This document shows positions 16,676 through 24,418 of a DNA stretch of 33,255 nt, piece after piece. Position 1 is the stretch's first letter. Each line of letters starts with the position of its first letter. Below the pieces are notes generated by a model that worked only from the letters and a program-made list of their open reading frames with translations, was not told the DNA's origin and did not search any database. Origin of the DNA: Deltaproteobacteria bacterium. GTDB lineage: Bacteria > Desulfobacterota > Desulfarculia > Adiutricales > Adiutricaceae. Made by a program: the position numbers and the translations under genes. The stretch covers positions 1 through 33,255 of the forward strand of contig JAITEZ010000291.1 of the NCBI GenBank assembly GCA_031281735.1, written 5' to 3'.

Positions 16676-17620
16676 ATGACGGAACTGAGCGTGGTGGTGC
16701 CCGTCTACAACGAGGAGGCGGCCATCCCGCCCTATCTGGAGGCGGTCCGTGAGGTCCTTAAGAAGGTCACGGAGGACTACGAGATCATCTTCGCCATGGA
16801 TCCCTCCGGCGACCGTACCGAGGAGATAGTGGCCGCTGCCAACGCACGGGACCCCAGGGTCAAGCTTCTCAAGTTCTCCCGCCGCTTCGGCCAGCCCGGT
16901 GCCATCTGGGGAGGGCTCTCCTATTCCTCCGGCAGGGCGGTCATCGTCATGGACGTGGATCTGCAGGACCCTCCTGAGGTGATTCCCGAGATGGTGCGGA
17001 TCTGGCGGGAGGGGGAGTACAAGGTGGTGATCCCTCAGCGCCGGAGCCGCGAGGGCGACAACATAGTCAAGAGGATCGTTGCCTATGCCGCCTACTGGTT
17101 CATTAACAAGACGGCGACGGTCGAGATCCCGCGCAACGCGGGGGATTTCAGGCTCCTGGACCGGAAGGTGGTGGAGGAGCTCCTGAAGCTCAAGGAGACC
17201 AACGCCTTCCTGCGGGGCCTCACCGCGGTGGTGGGCTACAGGTACAGGCTCCTGCCCTTCGATCGCAAGCCCCGCGTGGGGGGGGAGGGCAAGTACTTCC
17301 CGCTCACCGGCGGCATCTTCATCGGGTTCAACGGGGTCATCGCCTTCTCGGGGGCGCTCCTGCGCCTCATGACCGTCGCGGGTTTCGTCATGGCCGGGAT
17401 CGCCATCCTCGGGGCCCTCTTCCTTCTCGTAGGCAAGCTCACCGGCTGGTACGAGTTCGCGACCGGTCTCGCCACGCTGGCCGTCCTGATCCTCTTCCTC
17501 ACCGGCTGCCAGTTCGTGGGCATGGGCATCCTGGGCGCCTACATCGGCCGGATCTACGAGGAGACCAAGCAGCGGCCTGTCTTCATCGTGGAGAGGGCCG
17601 TGGGTTTCCCGGAACGCTAG
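16676..17620 (+). CDS. Family 2 glycosyltransferase, polyprenyl-phosphate sugar synthase-like (DPM1/GtrB/ArnC type)
   Basis: I start at the ATG at 16676 (314 residues) because AAAGGGGGA precedes it and the GT2 fold begins at once (LSVVVPVYNEEAAI). The nucleotide-sugar site is VIVMDVDLQDPPEVIPEM (DxD at residues 93-95). Other family motifs are FSRRFGQPGAIWGGL and NAGDFRLLDRKVVEEL. Two C-terminal membrane helices (about residues 230-300) are as in GtrB/ArnC enzymes, which transfer a sugar from a nucleotide donor to undecaprenyl phosphate on the cytoplasmic face. Downstream are GDP-heptose synthesis genes and a GtrA-type flippase, so GDP-heptose is the likely donor (inference). Its stop is three bases before the next GTG. 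Confidence 0.85.
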   Translation: MTELSVVVPVYNEEAAIPPYLEAVREVLKKVTEDYEIIFAMDPSGDRTEEIVAAANARDPRVKLLKFSRRFGQPGAIWGGLSYSSGRAVIVMDVDLQDPPEVIPEMVRIWREGEYKVVIPQRRSREGDNIVKRIVAYAAYWFINKTATVEIPRNAGDFRLLDRKVVEELLKLKETNAFLRGLTAVVGYRYRLLPFDRKPRVGGEGKYFPLTGGIFIGFNGVIAFSGALLRLMTVAGFVMAGIAILGALFLLVGKLTGWYEFATGLATLAVLILFLTGCQFVGMGILGAYIGRIYEETKQRPVFIVERAVGFPER

Positions 17621-17623
17621 CCC

Positions 17624-18580
17624 GTGCCGGAGGGCGCAAATACCCCCTGCCCCGTCTGCGGGGGCACGGACACGGCCCCTGCCTGCGTCCGCCGGGGCCG
17701 TGTCCCTCCCCAGCGCGACTTCACGATCCTCCACTGCCGCGCCTGCCGCTTCTCCTTCATCCCCGATTACCGCGCCGACTTCGCGGACGTCTACGGCGAG
17801 GACTACTACCGGGGCCGGGGCGCCGACCCGTTGGTCAACTACGCCTTCGACCACGAGAGGCCGGAAATGACCGTGAGGGCCTTCGAGTGGGAGGGCCTCG
17901 TGCGGATATTCCGGGCCCTGGTGGGCGGCGGGCGACCCGGGGCGAGATGGCTCGACTACGGCTGCGGGCTGGGGAGCCTCGTGCGTTACGGGAGGGGCCT
18001 GGGTATCGACGTGTACGGCTACGAGCCGTACGGCCGCGGGGGGGACGGGGAGGGTCTGGCCTCCCGCGTCCTGCGCTCGGAGGGGGAGCTTCGGCGCGCG
18101 GGGCCGTTCGACTTCGTGACGGCGATAGAGGTCATCGAGCATTCGCCCGATCCCGTCGCGCTGTTGCGCTCGGTGCGTTCGCTCGTGAAGCCCGGCGGCG
18201 TCCTGTTCCTCACCACCGGCAACGCCGAGCCCTGGCGCGGGAGGCTGGGGAGATGGTCATACACCGGCGCGCCGGACGTGCACATGAGCTTCTTCGAGCC
18301 CGGCACCCTGGCCCTGGCCCTGGAGAAGAGCGGCTTCGCCCCTGAGGTCAAGGGCTACCTGCCCGGCTTCACCGACGTCATAAAATACAAGATACTCAAG
18401 AACCTGGGCATCAGGGAGAGATCGCGGCTCATCTCCCTCGTGCCGTGGCCCATCGTCTCCCGGATCGCCGACCTCAGGTACCGGGTGACGGACATGCCGC
18501 TGGGAGTGGCCGCGTACCTTCCCGCCGGCCCGGGCGCGCCGGCGCTACGGGAAGGCGGGCCAGGAGGCAACCCGAGATGA
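17624..18580 (+). CDS. SAM-dependent methyltransferase with N-terminal zinc ribbon
   Basis: This 318-residue protein starts at GTG 17624. Four cysteines in CxxC pairs (Cys9/12 and Cys38/41) form a zinc ribbon, common in sugar-modifying methyltransferases. The class I SAM fold follows, with RWLDYGCGLGSLVRYG as motif I near residue 110 and DFVTAIEVIEHSPDPVALLR, then VKPGGVLFL. It ends with ATGA overlapping the kinase start. In this setting it probably methylates a glycan or a nucleotide-linked sugar; the target cannot be read from sequence. Confidence 0.82.
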   Translation: MPEGANTPCPVCGGTDTAPACVRRGRVPPQRDFTILHCRACRFSFIPDYRADFADVYGEDYYRGRGADPLVNYAFDHERPEMTVRAFEWEGLVRIFRALVGGGRPGARWLDYGCGLGSLVRYGRGLGIDVYGYEPYGRGGDGEGLASRVLRSEGELRRAGPFDFVTAIEVIEHSPDPVALLRSVRSLVKPGGVLFLTTGNAEPWRGRLGRWSYTGAPDVHMSFFEPGTLALALEKSGFAPEVKGYLPGFTDVIKYKILKNLGIRERSRLISLVPWPIVSRIADLRYRVTDMPLGVAAYLPAGPGAPALREGGPGGNPR

Positions 18581-19560
18581 TAATCACGCGCTCCCCCCTG
18601 CGGATAAGCCTGGGCGGCGGGGGCACCGATCTCCCCTCGTACTACCGCGAGCACGGCGGGGGTTTCCTAATCGCCGCCGCCATAGACAAGTACGTGTACG
18701 TGACCGTCCTGCGGCCATTCAGCGAGGGGATCTACCTCAAGTACTCCCAGCTGGAGGCGGTGCGCTCCGTCAGGGACGTCCAGCACCGGATCATCAGGGA
18801 GGCGCTGAACCTCCAGAACCTCAAGACCCCGCAGATAGAGATAACCGCCCTGGCGGACATCCCCTCCGGGACTGGCCTCGGGTCCTCGGGCTCCTTCACG
18901 ACGGCGCTTCTCAAGGCCCTCCACGCCCACCGCCGGCAGCTGATACTGCCGCAGGAGCTGGCCGAGCTGGCCTGCCACATCGAGATAGATCTCCTGGGCG
19001 AGCCCATCGGCAAGCAGGACCAGTACATCGCGGCCTACGGCGGCATAACCTGCTTCGACTTCAACCCGGACGACACCGTGGAGGCGCGTCCGCTGGGCAT
19101 CCCCATCGAGGCGCTGTTCGAGCTGGAGGAGAGGCTCTGCCTCTTCTTCACCGGCTTCACCCGGAGCGCGGGGGATCTGCTCAGGGATCAGAAGGAGCGA
19201 TCGACCGGGGGGGACGCCGGGATGATAGCGAACCTCCACTACGTGAAGGATCTGGGGGTACGGAGCCGCGACGCGCTGGAGAGGGGGGACGTGTTCGAGT
19301 TCGGGAGGCTCATGCACGAGCACTGGGAGAACAAGAAGAGGAGGACGGGCGGCATGTCCAACCCCAAGATCGACCTCTGCTACGCCAGGGCGCTGGAGAA
19401 CGGCGCCGTGGGGGGCAAGCTCGTCGGCGCGGGCGGCGGCGGGTTCCTGATGTTCCTGGCCGAGGACAGATCGCGGCTCAGGAAGGCCATGGCCGAGGAG
19501 GGCCTGGAGGAGCTCCGCTTCCGGTTCGACTTCGACGGCGCCAAAGTGGTCTTCAGCTGA
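18577..19560 (+). CDS. hddA: D-glycero-D-manno-heptose 7-phosphate kinase (GHMP family)
   Basis: The ATG at 18577 follows CAGGAGG and overlaps the previous stop (ATGA), giving 327 residues. A longer in-frame ORF upstream is shadow sequence. The protein opens MIITRSPLRISLGGGGTDLP, the usual HddA N-terminus, has the GHMP phosphate loop IPSGTGLGSSGSFTTAL (about residues 95-111), LLGEPIGKQDQYIAAYGG, and the C-terminal GHMP glycine motif KLVGAGGGGFLMF. HddA phosphorylates heptose 7-phosphate at C1 to the 1,7-bisphosphate on the GDP-heptose route. HddC, GmhA and GmhB follow directly, which makes this assignment firm over other GHMP sugar kinases such as fucokinase. Confidence 0.9.
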   Translation: MIITRSPLRISLGGGGTDLPSYYREHGGGFLIAAAIDKYVYVTVLRPFSEGIYLKYSQLEAVRSVRDVQHRIIREALNLQNLKTPQIEITALADIPSGTGLGSSGSFTTALLKALHAHRRQLILPQELAELACHIEIDLLGEPIGKQDQYIAAYGGITCFDFNPDDTVEARPLGIPIEALFELEERLCLFFTGFTRSAGDLLRDQKERSTGGDAGMIANLHYVKDLGVRSRDALERGDVFEFGRLMHEHWENKKRRTGGMSNPKIDLCYARALENGAVGGKLVGAGGGGFLMFLAEDRSRLRKAMAEEGLEELRFRFDFDGAKVVFS

Positions 19561-19561
19561 T

Positions 19562-20272
19562 ATGCTGCCAGTCGTGATACTGGCGGGAGGGCTCGCGACC
19601 CGCCTGGGGGATCTGGCCAGGGACACGCCCAAGTCCCTCATCCCCGTGGCGGGGAGGCCCTTCATCCATCACCAGCTGGATCTGCTCAGGGGCAGCGGGG
19701 TGGAGAGGGTGGTGATCTGCGCGGGGCACCTGGGGCTCAAGATCAGCAAGGCGCTGGGGGACGGGTCGGGGCTTGGTATCGCGATCGACTACTCCTTCGA
19801 CGGAACGTCGCCCCTGGGCACCGGGGGGGCGGTGCGCAACGCCCTGCCCAAGCTCCCCGGGCTTTTCCTGATCCTCTACGGGGACAGCTACCTGGAGATA
19901 GACTACCGCGACGTGGCCAAGGCCTTCCTGTATTCCGGCAAGCTCGCCCTCATGACCGTGTTCCGGAACACCGGGCGCTGGGACCGCTCCAACGCCGTCT
20001 ACGAGAACGGCCTGGTCAGGCTCTACGACAAGAAGGCGGACGGGGTGGGCATGCAGTACATCGACTACGGGCTCACCGCCATGACCAGGGAGGTGCTGGA
20101 GGGCTGGCCGGGGGGGGGGCGCTTCGATCTGGCGGACGTGCTAGCCGATCTCTCCGTCCGCAAGGAGCTCGCGGGTTACGAGGCCCGGGACAGGTTCTAC
20201 GAGATAGGGTCACCCGCCGGCATAGCTGATCTGGAGAAGTACCTGGCCTCGCGCGGGCGCGAGGGCCCGTGA
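19562..20272 (+). CDS. hddC: D-glycero-D-manno-heptose 1-phosphate guanylyltransferase-like nucleotidyltransferase
   Basis: This 236-residue protein has the sugar nucleotidyltransferase signature VILAGGLATRLGDLARDTPKS followed by LIPVAGRPFIHHQLDLL, and GTGGAVRNALPKLPG and ILYGDSYLEIDY for the active-site Asp and metal. It carries no hexapeptide-repeat acyl domain, as expected for HddC, which makes GDP-heptose from heptose 1-phosphate and GTP. The base (GTP versus ATP or CTP) cannot be proven here; the operon context with HddA, GmhA and GmhB argues for GDP-heptose. Only one base separates it from the kinase stop, and its own stop overlaps the next GTG. Confidence 0.87.
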   Translation: MLPVVILAGGLATRLGDLARDTPKSLIPVAGRPFIHHQLDLLRGSGVERVVICAGHLGLKISKALGDGSGLGIAIDYSFDGTSPLGTGGAVRNALPKLPGLFLILYGDSYLEIDYRDVAKAFLYSGKLALMTVFRNTGRWDRSNAVYENGLVRLYDKKADGVGMQYIDYGLTAMTREVLEGWPGGGRFDLADVLADLSVRKELAGYEARDRFYEIGSPAGIADLEKYLASRGREGP

Positions 20273-21573
20273 GGATACCCACCCCCTCCTTCGTCTTCAG
20301 GTCCCTCGCGCGGCCGGGAGAAGACCGTTCCATCGAGGCCCAGGCCGTGCGGCAGGCCCTGGCCGGCCTCTTCGCCACCGCGGCGGATCTCGGCACCTTC
20401 CGGCTGGGGCTCGCGCTCCTGCTCCATCCCATGGCCTGCGCCACGGCCTCCTTCGCGGTCGGCACCACCGTCAACTTCTTCCTCACGCGGCACTATGTCA
20501 TCGGGGAGCCCGCCAGGCAGAAGCGGAGCCTGCCCGTCCAGTACCTCACGTACGTGGCGACCGGCCTCGTCTCGCTCGCCATAGTCCAGATCCTCCTTCT
20601 GGTCTTCCACCTCCTCCTGGGATTCCAGCCGTTCCACGTGAAGCTCGCCTCGGTCCCCGTGGTCTTCGTCTGGACCGTCCTGAGCAGCCGTTTCCTGGTC
20701 TTCGTCAAGCGGCCGCCCGGCGGGGGCGGGTGGCCTGGGACGCGTACCGCGCCCCTACCCGGCGCGTCCGCGCTTTCAAGGAGTCACTTTATGCCTGAAG
20801 ATGCCAGCCCCGCCGGCGCCGATCCCGCAGGCCCCGGCGCCGCCAGGGGCAACAGTCCTGGGAAATGGCCGAAGAAGGTGCCCGTACTCACCCCCGAGCA
20901 GGAGGCCATCCGCGACGACTTCATGCGGGCCCACCTCGAGGCCATGGAGACCAGGTGGTACGGCTTCGTGGGCAAGTTCGACAACCGCTACCCCCTGAAG
21001 ACCTTCTTCCCCGGGTGCCGGACGCTGGAGATCGGGGCGGGGCTGGGCGAGCACCTAAACTGGGAGGATCGCGGGAAGCAGGAGTACCACGCGATAGAGC
21101 TACGCCAGGAGCTCTGCGACAGGATCAGGGAGAGGTTCCCCGGGGTCCACGCCTGGACCGGGGACTGCCAGGAACGGCTGGACTTCGCGGACGGCTACTT
21201 CGATCGGATAATCGCCATCCACGTGCTGGAGCACCTGCCGGACCTGCCGCGCGCCCTCCGGGAGTTCGACAGGCTCCTCAAGCCTTCCGGCCGCGTCTCG
21301 GTGGTCATCCCCTGCGAGGGCGCCTGGGCGCACCGGCTCGCGCGGAACATCTCCGAGCGGCCGCACTTCGAGAGGAAGTACAAGCAGCCCTACGACTGGT
21401 TCATCCAGGCCGAGCACCTCTCCCGGCCACGGGAGATAATGGAGGAACTGAAGCTCGTGTTCGACGTGCGGGACACGCGCTTCTACCCCCTCCTCGTCCC
21501 GGTCATCAACTTCAACCTCACCATAGGCCTCACGCTGGCAAAGAAGAAGGGGGGCGGCGATGACGTTCAGTGA
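20269..21573 (+). CDS. GtrA-like flippase domain fused to a SAM methyltransferase
   Basis: An uninterrupted 434-residue frame. Residues 1-150 are a GtrA-like four-helix membrane protein (RQALAGLFATAADLGTFRL; TVNFFLTRHYVI; TVLSSRFLVFVK), the family that flips or supports polyprenyl-phosphate sugars. After a 25-residue low-complexity linker comes a class I methyltransferase (FPGCRTLEIGAGLGEHL; FDRIIAIHVLEHLPDLPRAL; LLKPSGRVSVVIP). An ideal AAGGAG (20778-20783) stands seven bases before an internal ATG at 20791, exactly at the start of the second domain, so a free methyltransferase could also be made. The layout looks like two genes joined by loss of the first stop. The GTG start at 20269 overlaps the hddC stop; the end overlaps gmhA by 14 bp. 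Confidence 0.8.
   Translation: MRIPTPSFVFRSLARPGEDRSIEAQAVRQALAGLFATAADLGTFRLGLALLLHPMACATASFAVGTTVNFFLTRHYVIGEPARQKRSLPVQYLTYVATGLVSLAIVQILLLVFHLLLGFQPFHVKLASVPVVFVWTVLSSRFLVFVKRPPGGGGWPGTRTAPLPGASALSRSHFMPEDASPAGADPAGPGAARGNSPGKWPKKVPVLTPEQEAIRDDFMRAHLEAMETRWYGFVGKFDNRYPLKTFFPGCRTLEIGAGLGEHLNWEDRGKQEYHAIELRQELCDRIRERFPGVHAWTGDCQERLDFADGYFDRIIAIHVLEHLPDLPRALREFDRLLKPSGRVSVVIPCEGAWAHRLARNISERPHFERKYKQPYDWFIQAEHLSRPREIMEELKLVFDVRDTRFYPLLVPVINFNLTIGLTLAKKKGGGDDVQ
20778..20793 (+). promoter_or_regulatory. Internal ribosome binding site and start in the GtrA-methyltransferase fusion
   Basis: AAGGAG at 20778-20783, a 7-nt spacer and ATG at 20791-20793 form the best Shine-Dalgarno/start pair of the operon, although the site lies inside an open frame. 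It marks the original or still used start of the methyltransferase (260 residues). Confidence 0.65.
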
Positions 21574-22144
21574 AGGGTTCCTGGCCGAGGCGGCCAGGAT
21601 AGTCCAGGGCCTTCCCGCGGACGAAATCGAGAGGGCGGCCGCCCTCCTCGCCAGGGTACGCGAGGAGGGCGGGAGGCTTTTCATCCTCGGGGTGGGGGGA
21701 TCGGCTGGTTCCGCCTCGCATGCCGCGAACGACTTCCGCAAGCTCTGCGGCTTCGAGGCCTACTGCCCCACGGACAACGTCTCCGAGCTCACCGCCCGCA
21801 CCAACGACGAGGGCTGGGAGACGGTCTTCGCCGGGTGGCTCGCCGGCTCGAGGCTCAGGCCCGCCGACGCGGTGCTGGTCTTCTCCGTGGGCGGGGGGGA
21901 TCTCGAGCGCAACGTGTCGGCCAACCTGGTGCGGGCACTAGAGCTCGCGAAATCCGTGGGGGCCCGCATCCTGGGGGTGGTGGGCCGCGACGGGGGGCAC
22001 ACCGCGAAGGTGGCCGATGCCTGCGTCATCATCCCCACGGTGAACCCCGACCACGTGACCCCGCATACCGAGGCCTTCCACGGCGTGGTGTGGCATCTCC
22101 TGGTGACCCATCCGGCCCTGAAAGTGAACCCGACCAAATGGTAG
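21560..22144 (+). CDS. gmhA: Sedoheptulose 7-phosphate isomerase-like SIS-domain protein
   Basis: This 194-residue single SIS domain carries the phosphosugar-binding segment LFILGVGGSAGSASHAAND (residues 40-58), then AVLVFSVGGGDLERNVSANL and IIPTVNPDHVTPHTEAFHGV. The last has the Glu/His residues placed as in GmhA. GmhA isomerises sedoheptulose 7-phosphate to D-glycero-D-manno-heptose 7-phosphate, the first committed step to GDP-heptose. The sequence belongs to the variant form found in nucleotide-heptose clusters (SGG replaced by VGG), so another ketose-aldose isomerase is possible but less likely given the neighbours. The start overlaps the previous gene by 14 bp. Confidence 0.85.
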   Translation: MTFSEGFLAEAARIVQGLPADEIERAAALLARVREEGGRLFILGVGGSAGSASHAANDFRKLCGFEAYCPTDNVSELTARTNDEGWETVFAGWLAGSRLRPADAVLVFSVGGGDLERNVSANLVRALELAKSVGARILGVVGRDGGHTAKVADACVIIPTVNPDHVTPHTEAFHGVVWHLLVTHPALKVNPTKW

Positions 22145-22205
22145 GCGCGGCCGGAGTGCCCGGCCGGCCGCCGCGGGACGCCGCGTCCGGAAGGGGCGGG
22201 GAAGA

Positions 22206-22793
22206 GTGCCCGGGGTGGCCGGCGTGACCGGCGGCGGCGCCCCGGGAGGCCGCAGGCGGGCCGTCTTCCTCGACCGGGACGGGGTGCTGAACATCGCAGA
22301 GGTGAGGGGCGGGAAGCCCTACCCCCCGGCGGACGCGGCCTCCATGCGCTTCTACCCCGGCGCCCGGGAGCTCCTGGGGAGGCTCAGGGCCGCCGGCTTC
22401 GTCCTCCTGTGCGTGACCAACCAGCCGGACGTGGCCAGGGGGACGCGCACCCTGGAGAACGTCCGGGCCATGAACGAGCGGACGCTGGCCGAGCTCCCGC
22501 TGGACGGCCTCTACGTCTGCCTCCATGATGGCCCCGCCGGCTGCCCCTGCCGCAAGCCCCGTCCCGGCATGCTTCTTGAAGGTGCCAGGGAATGGAACGC
22601 AGATCTCTCGCGGAGTTTCATGGTGGGCGACCGGGCGGGCGATGTTGGGGCCGGCCGCGCGGCGGGCTGCCGCACGGTCTTCATCGACCGCGGCTATGCC
22701 GAGCCCCGCCCGGATCCGCCCGCCGACCGCGAGTGCGCAGGCCTCAGGGAGGCCGTAGAAATAATCCTCGAAGGCGAAAGGAGACAGCCATGA
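22206..22793 (+). CDS. gmhB: D-glycero-D-manno-heptose 1,7-bisphosphate 7-phosphatase (HAD family)
   Basis: This 195-residue HAD phosphatase starts at GTG 22206 after GGGGAAGA. Motif I is AVFLDRDGVLN (nucleophile Asp23, acid Asp25), then CVTNQPDVARG and MVGDRAGDVGAGRAAGC. The zinc-binding set Cys105, His107, Cys113, Cys115 (CLHDGPAGCPCRKPRPGM) is the GmhB hallmark and separates it from other HAD enzymes. Together with HddA and HddC it indicates the alpha-anomer/GDP branch. The stop overlaps the transaldolase start by four bases. Confidence 0.9.
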   Translation: MPGVAGVTGGGAPGGRRRAVFLDRDGVLNIAEVRGGKPYPPADAASMRFYPGARELLGRLRAAGFVLLCVTNQPDVARGTRTLENVRAMNERTLAELPLDGLYVCLHDGPAGCPCRKPRPGMLLEGAREWNADLSRSFMVGDRAGDVGAGRAAGCRTVFIDRGYAEPRPDPPADRECAGLREAVEIILEGERRQP

Positions 22794-23506
22794 CCACGGC
22801 GGCGGAGCTCAAGGTGAAGCTCTTCGCGGACGGCGCGGACAGGGCCGGCATGCTGGAGATGAACCGCAACCCCCTCATCAGGGGGTTCACGACCAATCCC
22901 ACACTGATGAGGAAGGCGGGGGTCACCGACTACGAGGCCTTCGCGAGGGACATCCTCAGGGAGATCCCCGACAAGCCCCTGTCGTTCGAGGTCTTCTCGG
23001 ACGAGTTCGGCGAGATGGAGCGCCAGGCCAAGCTCATCGCCTCCTGGGGCGCGAACGTCTACGTGAAGATCCCCGTCACCAACAGCCGCGGCGAGTCCTC
23101 GGCACCTCTCGTGGGGGCGCTCGCCAAGGCCGGCGTCAGGCAGAACGTCACCGCCATGATGACGCTCGCCCAGGTCAGGGAGATAGCGGCCCGGCTCGAT
23201 GGCGGGCCCCCGGCCTACGTCTCGGTCTTCGCGGGGCGCATCGCCGACACCGGGCGCGATCCCGTGCCCCTGATGGCGGCGGCGGTGGAGCTCCTCGCCC
23301 CCACCCCCTCGGTCGAGCTAATCTGGGCGAGCCCGCGCGAGCTCCTGAACGTCTTCCAGGCGGACGCCGTGGGCTGTCACATCATCACCGCCACCAACGA
23401 CATCCTCAAGAAGCTCCCCCTGGTGGGCAAGGATCTCACGGGATACTCCCTGGAGACGGTGCAGATGTTCAAGGGAGACGCGGAAAGCGCCGGCTACAGG
23501 CTCTGA
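22790..23506 (+). CDS. tal: Transaldolase (short TalC/TalA-type)
   Basis: The true start is the ATG at 22790 (AAAGGAGA upstream, ATGA overlap with gmhB), giving 238 residues; the longer frame upstream is shadow. The fold signature is LFADGAD (Asp14), IRGFTTNPTLMRKAG, NVYVKIPVTN with the Schiff-base Lys93, and VSVFAGRIADTGRDP. Transaldolase makes or consumes sedoheptulose 7-phosphate, the substrate of GmhA, so its place at the end of the heptose operon suggests precursor supply (inference). Fructose 6-phosphate aldolase activity is possible for this short class. A long hairpin terminator follows. Confidence 0.87.
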   Translation: MTTAAELKVKLFADGADRAGMLEMNRNPLIRGFTTNPTLMRKAGVTDYEAFARDILREIPDKPLSFEVFSDEFGEMERQAKLIASWGANVYVKIPVTNSRGESSAPLVGALAKAGVRQNVTAMMTLAQVREIAARLDGGPPAYVSVFAGRIADTGRDPVPLMAAAVELLAPTPSVELIWASPRELLNVFQADAVGCHIITATNDILKKLPLVGKDLTGYSLETVQMFKGDAESAGYRL

Positions 23507-23552
23507 GGGGATCCGAGAGCTGGGCGCGGATCCGGCGGGGGCGCCCGTGCCC

Positions 23553-23621
23553 GGCGCAGATAAGGCGGAGGCCCCTCCCCGCCCTTCGCGGGCGGGGCGG
23601 GGCCTCCGCCTTATCTGCGCC
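23553..23621. terminator. Bidirectional 32-bp-stem hairpin between convergent operons
   Basis: Arms 23553-23584 and 23590-23621 are complementary at 31 of 32 positions around a TTCGC loop. The hairpin lies about 45 bp past the transaldolase stop and 86 bp before the stop of the convergent minus-strand gene. No clear T-run follows on either side, but the stem length makes it a strong barrier for both transcripts. Confidence 0.75.
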
Positions 23622-23707
23622 GTTCCGGGGATCGCGCCCGCCCGGGAGGGGGGCGGTGCGGCCTTACGGGACGTGCCGTGGCGCCGGGATCCGGGCCTGC
23701 GTCCGCG

Positions 23708-24418
23708 TCAGGCCAGCCACATCCCCAGAAGCCAGAGGGCGTAGCCCAGGGCGAAGCAGCCTAGGGGGGCCCGGGCCGCGGCGAGCCTCCTCGCGAGGGG
23801 CCGATCCCCCTGGGGAAAGAACCTGAACAGCGCGAGAACGGCTCCCAGGGTCCACATGAGGAAGCCGCCGGAGGCCGCGAGGTACCACCCCTCGTTCATG
23901 GCGGGGGCGGCGCGGTAAAGGGAGAGGTAAAGGGCCGCCTGCCGGGCGAGGGCGTCCGGATCCGCCCCGGCCCCGAGCCTCTCCCGCGCCAGGTGTTCCG
24001 CGACGCGGGCGTTCGCCGCGTCCAGGAGCTCCGGACGGGGCCGGTAGAAGCTCCTGGACGCGTTCAGCCCCGCGCGGAGCCTCAGGAAGGCGAGGTAGGC
24101 GCCCTCGCGGTCGCCCCGTGCCGCCAGACCCTCCCCCAGCGCGTACAGCTCGCCGGCCGCAGCCTGGCTCGCGCCCCAGGGGGCGTACCAGTTGAGGGCG
24201 CGAAAATAGTGCACGATCGCCCCGGACGCGTCGCCACCGGCGGCGAGATCCCGCGCGGCGGATAGCTCGCGGCCGGCCTTCACCTCCATGTAGCCCGCGA
24301 GGAAGGCCAGGAAGAGGGCGGCGGCAGCCAGGCCGCGGGCGAGCCTCCGGCGCCCGGCGCGTCCGCAGGGCGGGAGCGCCCGCGGGGCGCCGGAACCAGG
24401 AAAGGAGTCCGGCCTCAT
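23708..24418 (-). CDS. Small membrane protein with helical-repeat-like middle, unknown function
   Basis: I do not recognise this 236-residue protein. It has an N-terminal basic stretch and a membrane helix (LARGLAAAALFLAFLAGYM, about residues 27-45), a soluble helical part with TPR-like spacing (GDASGAIVHYFRALNWYAP, LGEGLAARGDREGAYLAFLRL), and two C-terminal membrane helices (SGGFLMWTLGAVLALFRFF; LGCFALGYALWLLGMWLA). Its ATG overlaps the stop of the DUF2723 gene by four bases, so it is translationally coupled and probably helps that protein, for instance as an exported-domain partner. It ends toward the shared 23553-23621 hairpin. Confidence 0.7.
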   Translation of the reverse strand: MRPDSFPGSGAPRALPPCGRAGRRRLARGLAAAALFLAFLAGYMEVKAGRELSAARDLAAGGDASGAIVHYFRALNWYAPWGASQAAAGELYALGEGLAARGDREGAYLAFLRLRAGLNASRSFYRPRPELLDAANARVAEHLARERLGAGADPDALARQAALYLSLYRAAPAMNEGWYLAASGGFLMWTLGAVLALFRFFPQGDRPLARRLAAARAPLGCFALGYALWLLGMWLA

